NCBI RefSeq assembly: GCF_045032955.1
Contig: NZ_JBJFZU010000006.1
Location: 214,472-278,471, forward strand
Source of the DNA: Ornithinicoccus sp045032955
GTDB taxonomy: Bacteria > Actinomycetota > Actinomycetes > Actinomycetales > Dermatophilaceae
Direction: 5' to 3'
DNA length: 64,000 nucleotides
The position numbers and the translations under genes are program-made. The notes below the pieces were generated by a model. It made no database searches. It was not told where the DNA came from and saw nothing but the letters and a program-made list of their open reading frames with translations. Positions 17,424 through 25,529 of this stretch are shown piece after piece (position 1 is the first letter of the stretch; every line of letters starts with the position of its first letter).

Positions 17424-17875
17424 GGACGGGCACCCTCACGGCCGTCTGTCTGCTGGTGCTGACCGGGTGCGGCGAGGCCGCCGTCCGGGCGGTGCCCTTC
17501 GAGGCCTCGGACTCCGCCGCCTGCCAGGAGGTCGCCCAACGCTGGCCCACGACCGTGGGGCCCTACGAGCCGCGGGTGACCGCCGTCCAGTCCCCCGGGG
17601 TCGCGGCCTGGGGCGAACCGCCGATCGTGGCCCGGTGCGGCAAGCAGCCGCCCGGGGCCACCACCGACCCGTGCATCGACGTGAACGGGGTGGACTGGGT
17701 CGCCACCACGCTGGACGACGGGGGCACCATGTTCACCACCTTCGGCCGGTCCCCCGCGATCGAGGTGCTGGTCCCGGAGAGCTACGACAGCCACCCGCTG
17801 CTGCTGCCGCCCTTCGGCGAGGCCGCCGAGCAGGTGGAGCAGACGCTGGGCCTGTGCACCTCGCCGGACGACTGA
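17402..17875 (+). CDS. DUF3515-family lipoprotein
   Basis: 157 residues with a lipoprotein signal peptide (basic MHRRRALRTG, hydrophobic core, lipobox LTGC). Mature-domain features typical of DUF3515 include CQEVAQRWP, VAAWGEPPIVARCG, CIDVNGVDWV and TTFGRSPAIEVLVP. Function unknown; the gene is regularly found between thiL and ddl in actinobacteria, as here. Four mature cysteines could form disulfides. Its start lies inside the preceding gene. Confidence 0.9.
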   Translation: MHRRRALRTGTLTAVCLLVLTGCGEAAVRAVPFEASDSAACQEVAQRWPTTVGPYEPRVTAVQSPGVAAWGEPPIVARCGKQPPGATTDPCIDVNGVDWVATTLDDGGTMFTTFGRSPAIEVLVPESYDSHPLLLPPFGEAAEQVEQTLGLCTSPDD

Positions 17876-17881
17876 GACGGC

Positions 17882-19024
17882 TCAGCGCAGTCCCAGCGGC
17901 CGGTCCAGGGCCAGCGTGATGAGCTCGTCGACGAGCTCGGGGTAGCTCACCCCGGAGGCCGCCCAGGCCTGCGGGTACATGGAGTAGGGCGTGAACCCGG
18001 GCATCGTGTTGATCTCGTTGAGGACCACGTCACCGGTGGGCGTGACGAAGCAGTCCACCCGGGACAGCCCCTCACCGCCGGCGACCTCGAAGGCGAGCGC
18101 GGCGATCCGGTGGACCTCCTCGCGGACCGGCGCCGGCAGGTCCGCGGGGGCGGTGATCCGGACGCTCGACTCGTCCAGGTACTTCGCCTCGAAGTCGTAG
18201 AAGGCGTGCTCGCCGCTGACGACGATCTCGCCGCACTCGCTGATCCGGGGCGGTGCGGTGCCACGACCGGCGAGCACCCCGCACTCGACCTCCCGACCCT
18301 CGATGCCCTGCTCGACGAGCACCTTGGGGTCGTGGTCACGGGCCTTCTCCACCGCCACCTCGAGCTCCTCGGGCCGGTCGACCTTGTGGACACCGACCGA
18401 GGACCCGGCCCGGGCGGGCTTGACGAAGACGGGGAACCGCAGGCTGGTCGCGGCGTCCAGCGCCGCGGCCCGGTCCCGCCGCCACTGCAGGTCGGTGATC
18501 ACGGTGAACGGCCCCACCGGGAGCCCGGCCGAGGCGAAGAGGACCTTCATCACGTGCTTGTCCATCATCGCCGCCGAGGCCAGCACCCCGCACCCGACGT
18601 AGCGAAGGTCCGCGAGCTCCAGCAGGCCCTGGATGGTGCCGTCCTCGCCGAACGGCCCGTGCAGCAGGGGGAAGACCACGTCGACCACCCCCAGCGGGCG
18701 CACCTCGCCGTGCGCGTCCACCACGCTCCACTCGTGCTCGACGCCGCCGAGCGGCACGATGACCCGCTGCCCGGTGTCGCCGACCGCGGGTAGCCGGCCG
18801 TCCCGGATGTCCAGCGCCGCGGGGTCGTCCTCGACAAGCACCCAGTGCCCCTCCCGGGTGATGCCGACCGGCACCACGTCGTAGCGGTCCCGGTCGATGG
18901 CGCGCAGCACGCTGGCGGCGGTCGCGCAGGAGATGGCGTGCTCGTCGGAGCGACCGCCGAAGACGAGGGCGACCCGGGTGCGGTCGGTGGCCGGCGGGGT
19001 GCCGGTGCGGGGCGAGATGTCCAT
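17882..19024 (-). CDS. ddl: D-alanine--D-alanine ligase
   Basis: 380-residue ATP-grasp enzyme making the D-Ala-D-Ala end of peptidoglycan precursors. N-terminal VALVFGGRSDEHAISC, the serine loop HGPFGEDGTIQGLLEL, FVKPARAGSSVGVHKV and the metal site VLNEINTMPGFTPYSMYP are intact. Ends 6 bp from the convergent DUF3515 gene. A minus-strand TAGTCT lies 9 nt upstream of the ATG. Confidence 0.97.
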   Translation of the reverse strand: MDISPRTGTPPATDRTRVALVFGGRSDEHAISCATAASVLRAIDRDRYDVVPVGITREGHWVLVEDDPAALDIRDGRLPAVGDTGQRVIVPLGGVEHEWSVVDAHGEVRPLGVVDVVFPLLHGPFGEDGTIQGLLELADLRYVGCGVLASAAMMDKHVMKVLFASAGLPVGPFTVITDLQWRRDRAAALDAATSLRFPVFVKPARAGSSVGVHKVDRPEELEVAVEKARDHDPKVLVEQGIEGREVECGVLAGRGTAPPRISECGEIVVSGEHAFYDFEAKYLDESSVRITAPADLPAPVREEVHRIAALAFEVAGGEGLSRVDCFVTPTGDVVLNEINTMPGFTPYSMYPQAWAASGVSYPELVDELITLALDRPLGLR

Positions 19025-19076
19025 ATCGGCACGAGACTAGTGCCCGGCCCACGCTCCCCCGGGCGGGACGCGCCTG

Positions 19077-20078
19077 TCAGTGCCGTTCGTGCTTGCGGGC
19101 CCGGGTCATCAGCTCCCCGGTGAGCCGGTCCGGGGTCACCTCACCGGCGACCACGGCGCTCACGCCCTGGCAGATGGGCATGTCCACCCCGTGCCGCCGG
19201 CCGAGCTCGACGACGCTGCGGCAGGACTTCACGCCCTCCGCGGTCTGGTGCGGCACGGCGAGCACCTCCTGCACGCTGCGGCCCTGCCCGATCGCCACCC
19301 CGACCCGGTGGTTGCGGGACAGCGGCGACATGCAGGTGGCGATCAGGTCGCCGACGCCGGCCAGCCCCATCAGGGTGGCCGGGTCGGCGCCGAGCGCCTG
19401 TCCCAGCCGGGCGGTCTCGGCGAGCCCCCGGGTGATGAGCGTGGACTTGGTGTTGTCCCCGTAGCCCAGACCCTCGGCCATCCCGACGGCCAGCGCGATG
19501 ACGTTCTTGACCGCACCGCCGAGCTCGGCCCCGACCACGTCCGTCTGGGTGTACGGCCGGAAGTAGGAGGTCATCACCGCCTCCGCCACCCGGTCCGCGG
19601 TGGCGTGGTCGGCCCCGGCCACCACCCCGGCGGCGGGCTGGCGGGCGGCGATCTCCCGGCTCAGGTTGGGGCCGGTGACCACGACGACGCGGTCCCGGTG
19701 GACCCCGCTGCTCTCGACCACCTCGCTCATCCGCAGCCCGGTGCCCAGCTCGATACCCTTCATCAGCGAGACCACCGGCACGTCCGCGGGCAGGTATGCC
19801 CCCCAGTCCGCCAGGTTCTCGCGCAGGCTCTGCGAGGGCACGGCCAGCACCACCAGGTCGGCGTCCGCCGCCGCCCGGGCAGGGTCCGAGGTGGCGGTCA
19901 CCGAGGGCGCCAGCTCCACCTCGGGCAGGTAGTCGGGGTTGCGGTGCTGCTCCCGGATCCCTGCGGCGACGCTCTCCCGACGGGCCCACAGGGTGACCTG
20001 GTCGGCCCCCGCGTCGGCCAGGACCTGGGCGAACGCGGTGCCCCAGCTCCCGGCCCCGAAGATCACCACCCGCCTCAC
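19077..20078 (-). CDS. gpsA: NAD(P)-dependent glycerol-3-phosphate dehydrogenase
   Basis: 333 residues; reduces dihydroxyacetone phosphate to sn-glycerol-3-phosphate for phospholipids. Rossmann motif VVIFGAGSWGTAFAQ, SLMKGIELGTGLRMSEV, VVTGPNLSREIA and the catalytic Lys in ELGGAVKNVIALAVG. Start GTG 20078 overlaps the plsC stop as GTGA (20075-20078), so gpsA is translationally coupled to the acyltransferase that uses its product. Confidence 0.97.
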   Translation of the reverse strand: MRRVVIFGAGSWGTAFAQVLADAGADQVTLWARRESVAAGIREQHRNPDYLPEVELAPSVTATSDPARAAADADLVVLAVPSQSLRENLADWGAYLPADVPVVSLMKGIELGTGLRMSEVVESSGVHRDRVVVVTGPNLSREIAARQPAAGVVAGADHATADRVAEAVMTSYFRPYTQTDVVGAELGGAVKNVIALAVGMAEGLGYGDNTKSTLITRGLAETARLGQALGADPATLMGLAGVGDLIATCMSPLSRNHRVGVAIGQGRSVQEVLAVPHQTAEGVKSCRSVVELGRRHGVDMPICQGVSAVVAGEVTPDRLTGELMTRARKHERH

Positions 20079-20818
20079 GGGGTGGCCTCCGGGCGACGCC
20101 CCGGGTCGAAGGGCTCCTCCGGCGGTGTCTGCCCCCGCAGCGCGGCGAGCTGGGCGGTGATCGCCACCATCACCCGTCGGGTGGCCTCTACGTGCGCGGA
20201 CGGCTCCTCGGCCCGGTCGTAGAGGTCGTCCAGGTCGACGGGAGCGCCTGCGGACACCTGCTGCACCGGCCGCTTCAGCAGGTTCCCGGGGCGGCGCGCG
20301 TAGTGGCCCAGCACGTGCTGGGCCCCCCACTGCGCGACCGGCACCAGGGGGGCCCGCGAGGTCAGGGCCAACCGTCCGACCCCGGGCTTGGCCCGCATCG
20401 GCCACAGCTCGGGGTCACCGGTCAACGTGCCCTCGGGCATGATCCCGATGCACCTGCCCGCCGCCAACGCCTCCCGGGCGGCGACCAGGGCATCCCCCGC
20501 CCGGGACGTGGTGCGGTAGACGGGCACCTGCTCGAGGCTGCGCAGCGCGGTGCCGAGGACGGGGACGTCGAAGAGGGACGACTTCGCCAGGAAGAAGGGG
20601 GCGTGGCCGTGGTCGACGAGGTAGTGGGCGAGCATCACCGGGTCGGCCTCGGAGTAGTGGTTGCTGGCGACGATGAAACCGCCCTGCGGAGGCAGGTGCT
20701 CACCGCCGGACCAGTCCCGGCGGGTGATGCCCATCAGGACCGGCCGGACCGCGCCGATGACGGCACGGTAGGACCAGGGCAGCTCGTGGCGGATGGGCTG
20801 GCGTCTCACGCCCGTCAT
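20075..20818 (-). CDS. 1-acyl-sn-glycerol-3-phosphate acyltransferase family protein
   Basis: 247 residues, PlsC family. The catalytic HX4D block is NHYSEAD, the acyl-acceptor motif is PEGTLTG, and a hydrophobic stretch near the N-terminus suggests membrane association. It is coupled to gpsA by a 4-bp overlap, consistent with phosphatidic acid synthesis. ATG 20818 faces the cofC start across 37 bp. Confidence 0.93.
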   Translation of the reverse strand: MTGVRRQPIRHELPWSYRAVIGAVRPVLMGITRRDWSGGEHLPPQGGFIVASNHYSEADPVMLAHYLVDHGHAPFFLAKSSLFDVPVLGTALRSLEQVPVYRTTSRAGDALVAAREALAAGRCIGIMPEGTLTGDPELWPMRAKPGVGRLALTSRAPLVPVAQWGAQHVLGHYARRPGNLLKRPVQQVSAGAPVDLDDLYDRAEEPSAHVEATRRVMVAITAQLAALRGQTPPEEPFDPGRRPEATP

Positions 20819-20855
20819 CCTTGCATCCGGGCCGCGCGGTGGCGAGGATGCACCG

Positions 20856-21512
20856 GTGACCGGTGAGCCTGCGACCCCTGACCGCGCGGGCGTCCGGTGG
20901 CGGGTGGTGGTCCCGGTCAAGGAGGCGGACCGGGCCAAGACCCGGCTGCAGCCCACCCACCCGCTCTCCCGACCGGCGCTCGCCCGGGCCGTGGCCCAGG
21001 ACACGCTCACCGCGGTCTGCGCCGCGCTCCCGCCGCGGGACGTGCTGGTGGTGACCACCGACCCTGCCGCGGCCGGCGCCGCCACCGCGCTGGGCGCCAC
21101 CGTGGTGGCCGACCCCGGCGCCGGTCTCGACGCCGCGGTCCGGACCGGCCTGGCACGGGTGCTGCCGGTCGACGACGGGCATACCCCGGGATGGGCGGTG
21201 CTGCTGGGAGACCTGCCGTCGCTGCGGCCGGAGGACCTGCGGGATGCGCTGGCCCGGTGCGCGGAGCACCCGCGAGCGGTGGTCCCGGACGCCGACGGGA
21301 CCGGGACGGTGCTGCTCACCTCGACGGTGGGCCCTCCCGAGCCCCGGTTCGGTCCCGGTTCGGCCGCGCGGCACGGTGCGGACGCCACCGTGCTGGAGCT
21401 GGCCCTGCCCCGGCTTCGGCGGGACGTGGACACGGCCGCCGACCTCGCCGCCGCGCTCACCCTCGGGGTGGGGACCGCCACGGCCCGGGTGCTGGCGGGT
21501 CCACCCGGCTGA
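20856..21512 (+). CDS. cofC: 2-phospho-L-lactate guanylyltransferase-like protein (F420 synthesis)
   Basis: 218 residues. VVVPVKEADRAKTRL at the N-terminus, VLLGDLPSLRPEDL with the metal-binding Asp, and FGPGSAARH near the C-terminus match CofC/FbiD, which activates phospholactate or PEP for coenzyme F420. No other F420 genes are nearby. Start GTG 20856 is chosen because GGCGAGG lies 8 nt upstream; an ATG further upstream would overlap the plsC start. Confidence 0.88.
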   Translation: MTGEPATPDRAGVRWRVVVPVKEADRAKTRLQPTHPLSRPALARAVAQDTLTAVCAALPPRDVLVVTTDPAAAGAATALGATVVADPGAGLDAAVRTGLARVLPVDDGHTPGWAVLLGDLPSLRPEDLRDALARCAEHPRAVVPDADGTGTVLLTSTVGPPEPRFGPGSAARHGADATVLELALPRLRRDVDTAADLAAALTLGVGTATARVLAGPPG

Positions 21513-21548
21513 CCGGTGCCCGGTGGTGCGGGTGCCTACAGTGGGGGT

Positions 21549-21779
21549 ATGCAGGCCAGCGTGCACAGCTTCGACCTCGACCGCCGCTGCGGTCAGGTGC
21601 TCCTCGACACCGGCCGCCTGGTGCCCTTCGACGCCGAGGTGTTCGACGGCAGCGGGCTGCGCCACCTGCGTCTGGGGCAGCGGGTCAGCATCGACGTGGA
21701 GGGTGACCCGGAGGCCGCCGACGCGCGGTTGGCCCGGCTGTGGATCGTCGGCATCGGTCCTGGTGAGGTCATCCGCTGA
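21549..21779 (+). CDS. Small cold-shock-domain-like protein
   Basis: 76 residues (SVHSFDLDRRCGQVLLDTG, VPFDAEVFDGSGLRHLRLGQ, VSIDVEGD) with the beta-strand pattern of a cold-shock/OB domain, although the aromatic RNP1/RNP2 residues of CspA are not conserved. A nucleic-acid role is therefore tentative. A -10 TACAGT (21537-21542) ends 6 nt before the ATG. Convergent with the HU gene. Confidence 0.65.
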   Translation: MQASVHSFDLDRRCGQVLLDTGRLVPFDAEVFDGSGLRHLRLGQRVSIDVEGDPEAADARLARLWIVGIGPGEVIR

Positions 21780-21815
21780 CCTGACGCCCAGGGGGCAGGA
21801 TCGCCGGCGGGCGGC

Positions 21816-22568
21816 TCAGCCCTTCGTGCCCTTGTTCTTCTTGCCGTCCTTCTTCTTGGCCTTCTTCTTGGTGTCCTTCTTGTGCTTCTTGTCCGCCTTC
21901 TTCCGGGCGGCGGTCTCGTCGTCCTTGACCCGCGCCAGCTGCGCCTTCTTCGCGGTGATCATGCCGGCGGTGATGTCCTCGCCGCCGGGATAGGTCCCGG
22001 GACCGGCGGCGGGCGGCGTGTGGGCACCGTCCGGCAGGTCGGTCCGCGCGGCGGGTGGCTCCGGTGCCGGCTCCCTGCGCACCGTCTGCGGTGTGCCGCT
22101 GGTCGCCGGCCGGGGCCGGTCCTGACCGCGCGGACGCTGCTTCTGGGAGCCCTCCTGCCCCGGTGCCGCGCCCGCGGAGGTGCGGCGCACACTGGTGGGG
22201 GTCCCGGCGCCGGCGACGGCCGTCGAGGCCGTGGGGGCGGTCCGTCCGGTGCTGCCGACCCGGACCCCGGCAGGGCCCTCCGCCGGGAGCGTGCCCGGGT
22301 CGGAGACCACGTCGCGGAAGTAGCTGCCCGGGCGGAAGCGCGGGCTCGGGGTGCCCGCGATCGGCACCGCCTCACCGGTCCGGGGGTTGCGACCGGTGCG
22401 GGGGGCCCGCTCGATCTGCTCGAAGGTGCCGAAGCCGGTGATGCCCACCGTCCCGCCGGCGGCCACCTCCCGCAGCACCACGTCGACGACGGCCTCCACC
22501 GCGGCGGCGGCCGCGGCGCGGCCCCCGAGTCGGGGCGCCAGGGCCTCGATCAGATCCGACTTGTTCAC
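21816..22568 (-). CDS. HU-family DNA-binding protein with lysine-rich tail
   Basis: 250 residues. The first ~90 are a complete HU fold: VNKSDLIEALAPRLGG, GFGTFEQIERAPRTGRNPRTGE and FRPGSYFRD. A long Pro/Ala/Arg linker leads to a C-terminus of lysine-rich stretches (KKADKKHKKDTKKK), resembling the histone-like tails of mycobacterial HupB. The start GTG 22568 is preferred over GTG 22577 because GAGGAGG lies 8 nt upstream of the former and touches the latter. Nucleoid compaction is the likely role. Confidence 0.93.
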   Translation of the reverse strand: MNKSDLIEALAPRLGGRAAAAAAVEAVVDVVLREVAAGGTVGITGFGTFEQIERAPRTGRNPRTGEAVPIAGTPSPRFRPGSYFRDVVSDPGTLPAEGPAGVRVGSTGRTAPTASTAVAGAGTPTSVRRTSAGAAPGQEGSQKQRPRGQDRPRPATSGTPQTVRREPAPEPPAARTDLPDGAHTPPAAGPGTYPGGEDITAGMITAKKAQLARVKDDETAARKKADKKHKKDTKKKAKKKDGKKNKGTKG

Positions 22569-22696
22569 CAGTGACACCCTCCTCGGTCCGGCACGACGTC
22601 CCCCAACCTACGCGTCGGACGCCTCCGGCGGGGCCGGGACGGAAGGACAGAGGAACGGCCCCCACCGCTGTCGCGATGAGGGCCGTTCGACACGGG

Positions 22697-22769
22697 TAGC
22701 CCCGACGGGATTCGAACCCGCGCTACCGCCTTGAGAGGGCGGCGTGCTAGGCCGCTACACAACGGGGCC
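22697..22769 (-). tRNA. tRNA-Glu (CUC anticodon)
   Basis: Minus-strand 73-nt cloverleaf. Acceptor GGCCCCG pairs with CGGGGCT (one terminal G-U), the anticodon loop is CCTCTCA with CTC, and the T loop is GGTTCGAATCC. CCA is not encoded. It lies 83 bp downstream of tRNA-Gln and gltX, so the synthetase and both of its cognate-type tRNAs are clustered. Confidence 0.95.
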
Positions 22770-22852
22770 GTGTCCGACGCGCGTGCGCCGAGCGGAGAGC
22801 CTACCTGATCGGTGGGCCTTCCTGAAATCGAGGCTGAACGCCTCGATCTGCG

Positions 22853-22924
22853 CTGGGGTACCAGGACTCGAACCTAGAACAACTGAACCAGAATCAGCCG
22901 TGTTGCCAATTACACCATACCCCA
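22853..22924 (-). tRNA. tRNA-Gln (CUG anticodon)
   Basis: Minus-strand 72-nt cloverleaf. Acceptor TGGGGTA pairs with TACCCCA, discriminator G; D arm GGTGTAATTGGCAACA, anticodon loop TTCTGGT with CTG, T loop GGTTCGAGTCC. CCA is not encoded. In actinobacteria this tRNA is usually charged by the non-discriminating GluRS (gltX, just upstream) and then amidated. Confidence 0.96.
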
Positions 22925-23015
22925 AGGGGTGTCACCGGCCCTGTTTCCAGGACGGCGAACCGAGGATCAACCTTACCGTGCCGCAGGCCCGAGCCAAAAT
23001 CCCGACGCGTCCGGG

Positions 23016-24575
23016 TCACAGCCCCGCGCGGAGACGGCGCAGCCTGTCGAGGGTCTCCTCCTTGCCGAGGATCTCCATGGACTCGAAGAGCGGCGGGCTG
23101 ACCCGCTGCCCGGAGACGGCGGTCCGCAGAGGGCCGAAGGCCAGCCGCGGCTTGAGACCCATCCCGTCGATGAGGGCCTCCCGCAGGGCCTGCTCGATCC
23201 GCTCGTGAGTCCACTCGACCCCCTCGCCCAGCGGCCCGGGGCGGGCGCCGGAGATCGGCTCCAGCGCCGCCACCGCGGCGTCCAGCACGGCGGGGGCGTC
23301 CTCCTTGAGCTGGGAGCGGGCCTCCTCGGCGACGGGCAGCTCGGCGGCGTCCAGGTAGAACGGGGACACCATCGGCACCGCCTCGGAGAGCACCTGGATC
23401 CGGGTGTGGATCAGGTCGGCGACCGCCTCCAGCCGCGCGAGGTCGCCCATACCGGCCTGGGCCCCCAGGACCCCGCTCTCCCGCAGCGTCGGCAGCAGCC
23501 GGGTGGTGAACTCGGGCAGCGGCAGCCGGCGCAGGTGGTCGCCGTTGATGGACTCCGCCTTCTTCTGGTCCCACCGCGCTGGGTTGGGGTTGACGTCCCG
23601 GACGTCGAAGGCCCTGACCAGCTCCTCCGGGTCGAAGATGTCGCGGTCGGCGCCGATGGACCAGCCCAGCAGCGCGAGGTAGTTGATCATGCCCTCCCGG
23701 ACGAAACCGCGGTCCCGGTGCAGGAAGAGGTCGGACTGGGGGTCCCGCTTGGACAGCTTCTTGCTGCCCTCGCCGAGGACCAGGGGCAGGTGCGCGAAGG
23801 TCGGCACCCGCTCGGCGACCCCGATCTCGATGAGCGCACGGTAGAGCGCGATCTGGCGCGGGGTCGAGGACAGCAGGTCCTCCCCCCGGATCACGTGGGT
23901 GATCCGCATCAGGGCGTCGTCGACCGGGTTGACCAGCGTGTAGAGCGGCTGGCCGTTGCCCCGCACGATGACGAAGTCCGGCACCGACCCGGCCCGGAAG
24001 GTGATCTCGCCGCGCACCAGGTCGTGGAAGGTGATGTCCTCCTCGGGCATCGCGAGCCGCAGCACCGGCTCTCGCCCCTGCGCCCGGAGCTCCTGCCTCT
24101 GGTCGTCGGTGAGGTGGCGGTCGTGGTTGTCGTAGCCCAGCTTGGGGTCACGGCCGGCCGCCCGGTGCCGCTCCTCGACCTCCTCGGGGGTGCTGAAGGA
24201 CTCGTAGGCGAGGCCTGCCTCCAGCAGCCGCCGGGCGACGTCGGCGTGCAGGTCCGCGCGCTCGCTCTGCCGGTAGGGGCCGTAGGGGCCGCCCACCCCC
24301 GGGCCCTCGTCGTAGTCGAGCCCGAGCCAGTCGAGGGCCTCGAGCAGCTGGTCCATGGAGTCCTGGGAGTCCCGGGTCGCGTCGGTGTCCTCGACCCGGA
24401 AGACGAAGGTGCCGCCGTGGTGCCGGGCGAAGGCCCAGTTGAAGAGGGCGGTCCGGGCCAGCCCGACGTGCGGGGTGCCGGTCGGGCTCGGGCAGAAGCG
24501 GACCCGGACGTCGGCGCCGGTGGCCTCGTCGTGCTCGGTCGGGGAGGCAGGGGCTGGCGTCGGGTGCGTCGTCAT
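23016..24575 (-). CDS. gltX: Glutamyl-tRNA synthetase
   Basis: 519-residue class I aminoacyl-tRNA synthetase. The HIGH-type motif is FCPSPTGTPHVGLARTALFN and the KMSKS-type motif is KKLSKRDPQSDLF. Anticodon-binding helices follow (QKKAESINGDHLRRL onward). ATG 24575. A minus-strand TAGGCT (24586-24591) lies 10 nt upstream and uses the TAG stop codon of the DUF2017 gene, so gltX may have its own promoter inside the end of its neighbour. Confidence 0.97.
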   Translation of the reverse strand: MTTHPTPAPASPTEHDEATGADVRVRFCPSPTGTPHVGLARTALFNWAFARHHGGTFVFRVEDTDATRDSQDSMDQLLEALDWLGLDYDEGPGVGGPYGPYRQSERADLHADVARRLLEAGLAYESFSTPEEVEERHRAAGRDPKLGYDNHDRHLTDDQRQELRAQGREPVLRLAMPEEDITFHDLVRGEITFRAGSVPDFVIVRGNGQPLYTLVNPVDDALMRITHVIRGEDLLSSTPRQIALYRALIEIGVAERVPTFAHLPLVLGEGSKKLSKRDPQSDLFLHRDRGFVREGMINYLALLGWSIGADRDIFDPEELVRAFDVRDVNPNPARWDQKKAESINGDHLRRLPLPEFTTRLLPTLRESGVLGAQAGMGDLARLEAVADLIHTRIQVLSEAVPMVSPFYLDAAELPVAEEARSQLKEDAPAVLDAAVAALEPISGARPGPLGEGVEWTHERIEQALREALIDGMGLKPRLAFGPLRTAVSGQRVSPPLFESMEILGKEETLDRLRRLRAGL

Positions 24576-24588
24576 GATGGACGTCAGC

Positions 24589-25170
24589 CTAGGACAGCAG
24601 CGCCGTCGTCACCGACTCCTGCACCCAGGAGAGGAAGTCGTAGTAGGCCATCTTCTGCGCGGTGGCGGGGTCGATCTCGCTCTCCCCGGCGAGCGCCGCC
24701 TCCAGCTCCTCGTGCAGCCGGACGGAGTCCTCGTCGGTGCGCAGCCCGAGCCGCTCCCCCAGGATGAGCCGGGCGTCGGTGAGGCCCATCGCGAGCGCCC
24801 TGGCCTGGTCGAGGTCCAGCTCCAGGCGGGGCGGCACGGCCTCCTCCAGCGCCGCGATCGCGGTGGCCAGGGTGGCGGCCTTGCGCCGCCGCAGCCCGTG
24901 CTCGGTGAGCCGCCGGAACTCGGTCGCCTGGGCCTCGTCGTCCCGGGACGCGGGCGGCAGGAGGCGGGCCAGCGCCGGGTCGCTCGGCTCCTCGGGGTCG
25001 ACCTCGTCGCCGAGGCCGGCGACCAGGTCGAGGAAGGGGTCACCGCTGTCGGGACGCTCCGGGGCCACGAAGTCCCTGGTCAGCCGCAGCACGTGCACGA
25101 CCACGGCGATCTCGTCGGCGTCGAAGCGGGCCACCAGCCGGCCCCGCTTGCGGCGGAAGGTCGTCGCCAC
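24589..25170 (-). CDS. DUF2017 family protein
   Basis: 193 residues, largely alpha-helical; LTDARLILGERLGLRTDED and AYYDFLSWVQESVTTALL are typical of DUF2017, which is nearly always next to clpS in actinobacteria. Function unknown; an adaptor or regulator linked to Clp proteolysis is plausible from context only. Start GTG 25170, 3 bp after the clpS stop. Confidence 0.87.
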   Translation of the reverse strand: MATTFRRKRGRLVARFDADEIAVVVHVLRLTRDFVAPERPDSGDPFLDLVAGLGDEVDPEEPSDPALARLLPPASRDDEAQATEFRRLTEHGLRRRKAATLATAIAALEEAVPPRLELDLDQARALAMGLTDARLILGERLGLRTDEDSVRLHEELEAALAGESEIDPATAQKMAYYDFLSWVQESVTTALLS

Positions 25171-25173
25171 GGC

Positions 25174-25506
25174 TCAGGTGTCCTTGCTGAAGGTCGCCCA
25201 CAGGCCGTAGCCGTGCATGGCCTCGGTGTCGGCCTCCATCTTCTCCCGGCTGCCGGTGGAGACCACGGCCCGACCCCGGGTGTGCACGTCCATCATCATC
25301 CTCTCGGCCTTCGCCCGGGGGTAGCCGAAGTGGGTCTGCAGCACCCAGGTCACGTAGCTCATCAGGTTCACCGGGTCGTTCCAGACGAGCGTCACCCAGG
25401 GGGTGTCGGCCTCGGGGCGGTCCAGGACGGCGACGTCGCCCTCCTCCTGGGGCGCACCGGTCGGTCCCGCGACGGCGGACGGCGGAGCGGAGGTGTCGGT
25501 CGGCAC
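25174..25506 (-). CDS. clpS: ATP-dependent Clp protease adaptor ClpS
   Basis: 110 residues. Core TLVWNDPVNLMSYVTWVLQTHFGY includes the N-end-rule substrate pocket, followed by AERMMMDVHTRGRAVVSTG and the Clp-ATPase-binding strand. An acidic/Pro-rich N-terminal extension of about 35 residues is typical of actinobacteria. Start GTG 25506; -10 TATGGT (25513-25518, minus) ends 6 nt before it. Confidence 0.96.
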   Translation of the reverse strand: MPTDTSAPPSAVAGPTGAPQEEGDVAVLDRPEADTPWVTLVWNDPVNLMSYVTWVLQTHFGYPRAKAERMMMDVHTRGRAVVSTGSREKMEADTEAMHGYGLWATFSKDT

Positions 25507-25529
25507 CCCACCACCATAGGGTGATCGGC
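25507..25529. promoter_or_regulatory. Divergent leaderless promoter pair, clpS / pncB
   Basis: The 23-bp gap holds TATGGT on the minus strand (25513-25518) and TAGGGT on the plus strand (25517-25522), sharing one TA step. They end 6 and 7 nt before GTG 25506 and GTG 25530. The layout is the same as at 6012-6033. No room is left for 5' leaders or Shine-Dalgarno sites. Confidence 0.7.

Noticed and set aside
22569..22577. HU start at GTG 22577
   Set aside because: The Shine-Dalgarno GAGGAGG would touch the start codon; GTG 22568 has 8-nt spacing and gives the usual HU N-terminus.
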